Source of the DNA: an uncultured Armatimonadota bacterium
GTDB lineage: Bacteria > Armatimonadota > Armatimonadia > Armatimonadales > Armatimonadaceae
Reading direction: 5' to 3'
DNA: 7,471 nt
Assembly: GCA_903881535.1 (NCBI GenBank)
Contig: CAIRTT010000294.1
Coordinates: 1 to 7,471 of the forward strand
The translations under genes and the position numbers were made by a program. This document shows positions 4,499-7,471 of the stretch, one piece after another (position 1 is the first letter of the stretch; every line of letters begins with the position of its first letter). The notes under the pieces are model-generated. The model saw only the letters and a program-made list of their open reading frames with translations. It searched no databases and had not been told where the DNA came from.

Positions 4499-6799
4499 GT
4501 GCCAGACGCATCAGCCCGCCCCGTTCCCGTTAACCACCCCGCATATCCGGCAGTTAATGTCGATGTTGCCATGGAGTTAGGCCTCCGCTCCAGCGAATAT
4601 GACCTTGCTGTCGAGCGCCTAGGGCGTGTCCCGACCTATCTTGAGCTCAATATGTTCGCCGTCGAATGGAGCGAGCATTGCGCCTACAAATACTCCCGAA
4701 ATACCCTCCGGGCGTTCGGTGAGTTTAAGAAAGCGCAAGATGCCAATGCGCTCGAAGGTGCAGGCGTTGTGCCTCTTGGTAACACAGGCCAAGGCATCGT
4801 CTTCAAGATGGAATCCCATAACCACCCAAGCTATGTCGAACCGTTTAACGGCTCTGCAACCGGCGTTGGTGGCATCATCCGCGACATCATCAGCATGGGC
4901 GCACGGCCAATCGCTGTTCTGGACAGCCTTCGCTTTGGCGACATCGATGGCGATACTGACATCCACATCAAAAACCGCTTCCTCTTCAACGGCGTTGTGC
5001 ACGGTATTTCATCGTACGGAAACTGTCTGGGCGTCCCGACTGTTGGTGGCGAAATCACCTTCCACCCTTGCTACAACACGAATCCCCTCGTAAATGCGAT
5101 GGCCATCGGCGTTGTTGAGCTTGGAAATGTTGCCAAGTCAGCTGCCAAGGGCGTCGGAAACCCGGTTGTGTTCTTCGGGTCATCCACGGGCCGGGATGGT
5201 ATCCATGGCGCAACGTTTGCATCCGTGGAGATCTCCGAAGCATCCGAAGCGAAGCGCCCCAATGTCCAAGTAGGCGACCCATTCTTTGGCAAGCTGCTGA
5301 TCGAAGCGACGCTTGAGATTCTCGCTACCGGGCATGTCCGCGGCATCCAGGACTTCGGCGCCGCCGGCTTTACCTGTGCGAGTGTCGAAATGTCGAGCAA
5401 GGGCAATGTTGGAATGGACATTAACGCCGATGTCATCCCGCAGCGTGAAACCGGTATGACCGCCGCTGAAATCTTCACCAGTGAGTCCCAGGAGCGCATG
5501 CTCTGCGTGGTCGAAAAGGGCCACGAAGATGAAATCATCGCGATCTGTGACAAGTGGGGCCTCAGCTCCGCCGTCATCGGAACCGTGACCGATACCGGAA
5601 ATGTCGTCATCCACCACCATGGGCGTATCGAAGCCGATGTCCCTGCGCAGCTGCTCACGGATGGCTGTCCGACGTACACCCTGGATGCTGCTGAACCGGG
5701 TTACATCGCGGTGTGTAAGGCCTATGACACGGATGCCCTTCCAGAGCCAGCAGACTACTCCGCAGCGCTCTTGAAGCTGCTTGGGACGCCGACGATCGCA
5801 AGCAAGCGCTGGGTTTTCGAGACATACGACCATCAGGTGCAGACGCAAACGGAAGTGGTTCCCGGCGCCGGCGATGCCGCAGTTCTCGCGGTACGTGCCG
5901 CTGGCGGACGCCGCATCGCTGCGACCACAGACTGTAACCCGCGCTGGTGCTACTTGGATCCATTCCTTGGGTCACAGCACGCCGTTGCCGAAGCAAGCCG
6001 TAACCTGAGCTGCGTTGGCGCGGTTCCAGTTGCGACCACCGACAACCTCAACATGCCAAATCCTGAAAAGGAAACCGGCTTCTGGCAGTTCACTCAGTGT
6101 GTCCACGGTCTTGCGCAAGCCTGTGACTTCTTCAATGCGCCGGTTGTGTCAGGAAATGTCAGCTTCTACAACGAATCGCCGACAGGTCCGATCCATCCGA
6201 CACCGACAATTGGGATGGTTGGTGTTTTCCCTGTAGATGTTACGCCGGTGGGGCTGTCCTTCCAGGATGTCAATGACCTTGTGTACGTTCTCCGTCCAGT
6301 AGGAACCGAGGATGAGCGCGGCATTGGCGGAAGTCAGTATCTTTATGTCCAGCATGGCCTCGAGACGGGTGCGCTACCAAAGCTCAATATGTCCGGGGAG
6401 CTCGCTGTCCAGGCTGCAACCCGTGAGCTAATCGCAAAGGGCATCATCAAGAGTGCACACGACTGCTCAGATGGTGGCCTCCTTGTGAATGTCTGCGAAT
6501 CCGCACTCGCTGGCGACACCGGCGTTGAGCTCCGCTTGTCGGTGACCGACTTTGGTGACCAGCCATGGAGCGCCATCTGTTTTGGAGAGGCCGCGAGCCG
6601 TGTGGTCGTATCTGTCCGGGAGGGCGGGAGTGAGCAGATCACTTTGCTGGACATCGCCGAAGCACATGGTGTGGAAGCTGTGTTCATCGGACAGGTCACC
6701 AGCCGTAACAAGATCGAGCTTCCAGGAGTGCTGGAAGTCTCACTGGATGCTGCGCGGGATGCCTTTGAAGGCACAATTCCGCGTATCATGGCCCACTAG
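4499..6799 (+). CDS. purL: Phosphoribosylformylglycinamidine synthase subunit PurL (FGAM synthase II)
   Basis: PurL carries out the ATP-dependent conversion of FGAR to FGAM in de novo purine synthesis, in the cytoplasm, using ammonia supplied by PurQ with PurS. From the GTG start it has 766 residues, normal for the bacterial small PurL (about 720-780), so it is not the long fused form. Counted from that start: LGRVPTYLELNMFAVEWSEHC ends at about residue 61; the nucleotide-binding KMESHNHPS is at about 103-111, followed by GSATGVGG and then TVGGE at about 181-185. GSSTGRDGIHGA, VGDPFFGKLL and IQDFGAAGFTCA follow. The second AIRS-like half has LGSQHAVAEASRNL, VSGNVSFYNE and SAHDCSDGGLLV. No glutaminase domain is present, so a separate PurQ is expected; neither purQ nor purS is in this window. 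Starting at ATG 4460 would add 13 poorly conserved residues. Confidence 0.97.
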   Translation: MPDASARPVPVNHPAYPAVNVDVAMELGLRSSEYDLAVERLGRVPTYLELNMFAVEWSEHCAYKYSRNTLRAFGEFKKAQDANALEGAGVVPLGNTGQGIVFKMESHNHPSYVEPFNGSATGVGGIIRDIISMGARPIAVLDSLRFGDIDGDTDIHIKNRFLFNGVVHGISSYGNCLGVPTVGGEITFHPCYNTNPLVNAMAIGVVELGNVAKSAAKGVGNPVVFFGSSTGRDGIHGATFASVEISEASEAKRPNVQVGDPFFGKLLIEATLEILATGHVRGIQDFGAAGFTCASVEMSSKGNVGMDINADVIPQRETGMTAAEIFTSESQERMLCVVEKGHEDEIIAICDKWGLSSAVIGTVTDTGNVVIHHHGRIEADVPAQLLTDGCPTYTLDAAEPGYIAVCKAYDTDALPEPADYSAALLKLLGTPTIASKRWVFETYDHQVQTQTEVVPGAGDAAVLAVRAAGGRRIAATTDCNPRWCYLDPFLGSQHAVAEASRNLSCVGAVPVATTDNLNMPNPEKETGFWQFTQCVHGLAQACDFFNAPVVSGNVSFYNESPTGPIHPTPTIGMVGVFPVDVTPVGLSFQDVNDLVYVLRPVGTEDERGIGGSQYLYVQHGLETGALPKLNMSGELAVQAATRELIAKGIIKSAHDCSDGGLLVNVCESALAGDTGVELRLSVTDFGDQPWSAICFGEAASRVVVSVREGGSEQITLLDIAEAHGVEAVFIGQVTSRNKIELPGVLEVSLDAARDAFEGTIPRIMAH

Positions 6800-6826
6800 T
6801 CGGAAGGCTGTTTGGATTCGGGTTTT

Positions 6827-6854
6827 GGGGATGCACCTGTCGCAAGCCATCCCC
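6827..6854 (+). terminator. Weak hairpin after purL
   Basis: GGGGATG (6827-6833) pairs with CATCCCC (6848-6854) around a 14-base loop, 28 bases after the purL stop. No T tract follows directly (GCCGATTTATC), so it is at best a weak or factor-dependent terminator. The rest of the 105-base gap before icd is AT-rich (6860-6893) and probably carries the icd promoter, though no clear boxes were identified. Confidence 0.35.
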
Positions 6855-6891
6855 GCCGATTTATCACTGTAAACTACACTTTTTAGAGAAT

Positions 6892-6897
6892 AAGGAG
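6892..6897 (+). promoter_or_regulatory. Ribosome binding site of the isocitrate dehydrogenase gene
   Basis: AAGGAG lies seven bases before the GTG at 6905. It supports a GTG start, which is needed because the conserved N-terminus (KIPVKNPVVEMDGDEMTR) begins right after it and no ATG lies upstream of this block. Confidence 0.75.
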
Positions 6898-6904
6898 CCA
6901 GAAC

Positions 6905-7471
6905 GTGGCAAAGATTCCAGTTAAAAACCCCGTTGTTGAGATGGATGGCGATGAAATGACGCGCATCATATGGCATAAAATCCGCGAACAGCTGATTTTG
7001 CCATACCTCGATATCGACCTCAAGTACTACGACTTGGGTATCGAAGCGCGCGACCGCACGGATGACCAGATCACTATCGACTCGGCCAATGCAACCAAGC
7101 AGTACGGTGTAGCCGTCAAGTGTGCGACCATCACCCCGGATGAAGCCCGTGTTAAAGAGTTCGGCCTCAAGCAGATGTGGAAGTCGCCGAACGGCACCAT
7201 CCGGAACATTCTCGGCGGCGTGATCTTCCGCGAGCCGATCATCTGCTCGAACGTGCCGCGCCTCGTGCCGGGCTGGACGCAGCCGATCATTATCGGCCGC
7301 CACGCCTTCGGCGACCAGTACCGCGCCACCGACTTCACCTTCCCCGGCAAGGGCACGCTGACCGTGAAGTTCGTCGGCGAGGACGGCACGGTGATCGAGA
7401 AAGAAGTGTTCAAGGCGCCCGGCGCCGGTGTTGCCATGGCGATGTACAACCTCGACGAGTCGATCAAGGAA
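6905..7471 (+). CDS. icd: NADP-type isocitrate dehydrogenase, 3' end cut off by the window edge
   Basis: The enzyme oxidatively decarboxylates isocitrate to 2-oxoglutarate with reduction of NADP in the TCA cycle, in the cytoplasm. The visible 189 residues are about the first half of a roughly 400-residue protein. VVEMDGDEMTRIIW opens the dehydrogenase fold; VKCATITPDEARVKEF, then MWKSPNGTIRNILGG (substrate-binding Ser/Asn loop), FREPIICSNVPRLVPGW and IIGRHAFGDQYRATD are typical of the eukaryote-like homodimeric NADP-IDH class also found in many bacteria, rather than the E. coli type. The start is GTG with a good AAGGAG. Codon usage changes inside the gene: about 63% GC at third positions in codons 1-84 and about 93% in codons 85-189, although the protein reads through without a break. 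Confidence 0.95.
   Translation, partial: MAKIPVKNPVVEMDGDEMTRIIWHKIREQLILPYLDIDLKYYDLGIEARDRTDDQITIDSANATKQYGVAVKCATITPDEARVKEFGLKQMWKSPNGTIRNILGGVIFREPIICSNVPRLVPGWTQPIIIGRHAFGDQYRATDFTFPGKGTLTVKFVGEDGTVIEKEVFKAPGAGVAMAMYNLDESIKE

Noticed and set aside
6740..7467. Long minus-strand open frames opposite the end of purL and icd
   Set aside because: They are antisense shadows of strongly conserved PurL and isocitrate dehydrogenase coding sequence.

Overview
The window looks like chromosomal DNA from an Armatimonadota-type bacterium, most likely Fimbriimonas-like. This rests on two type IV prepilin-like proteins. One shows the full N-terminal signature GFTLIELLVVIAIIAILAA followed by FPVFAQAREKAR and SCLSNTKQ, and both carry a C-terminal H-X9-DG motif. 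That combination is common in Armatimonadota and Planctomycetota. The lineage is an inference from protein style, since no rRNA is present.

Layout. Positions 1-923 (+ strand) hold the 3' part of a pseudopilin-like gene overlapping a small probable lipoprotein gene by ATGA. Hairpins at 931-1023 probably terminate transcription from both sides. Three minus-strand genes follow: a basic-secretory-protein-type putative zinc peptidase (1172-1864), a second, complete pseudopilin-like gene with its own terminator (1988-2836), and a membrane-anchored TPR protein (3518-4396). The TPR gene is divergent from purL (4499-6799, + strand), which makes FGAM synthase for purine synthesis. After purL comes the 5' part of an NADP-type isocitrate dehydrogenase gene (6905 to the window end).

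The most unusual structure lies downstream of the TPR gene. Its last 52 codons plus 35 bases of 3' flank form a tandem array of four 192-193 bp units (2905-3675); only the unit nearest the gene is joined to a full reading frame. Unit C differs from the gene at 15 positions in the coding part, all synonymous, while its 35-base noncoding flank is identical. That pattern suggests recombination with a diverged functional homologue rather than drift of a dead copy. A second minus-strand gene, the BSP peptidase, also has a diverged copy of its own 3' end just after its stop codon (1041-1140). Two unrelated genes in one window therefore show the same 'orphan tail' pattern.

The isocitrate dehydrogenase gene shifts sharply in codon usage after about codon 84: GC at third positions rises from about 63% to about 93%. 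This suggests a mosaic gene or an assembly join. Apart from the tail array, purL, icd and the pseudopilins look like ordinary housekeeping and cell-surface genes. No tRNA, rRNA, CRISPR array, transposase or integrase was recognised.
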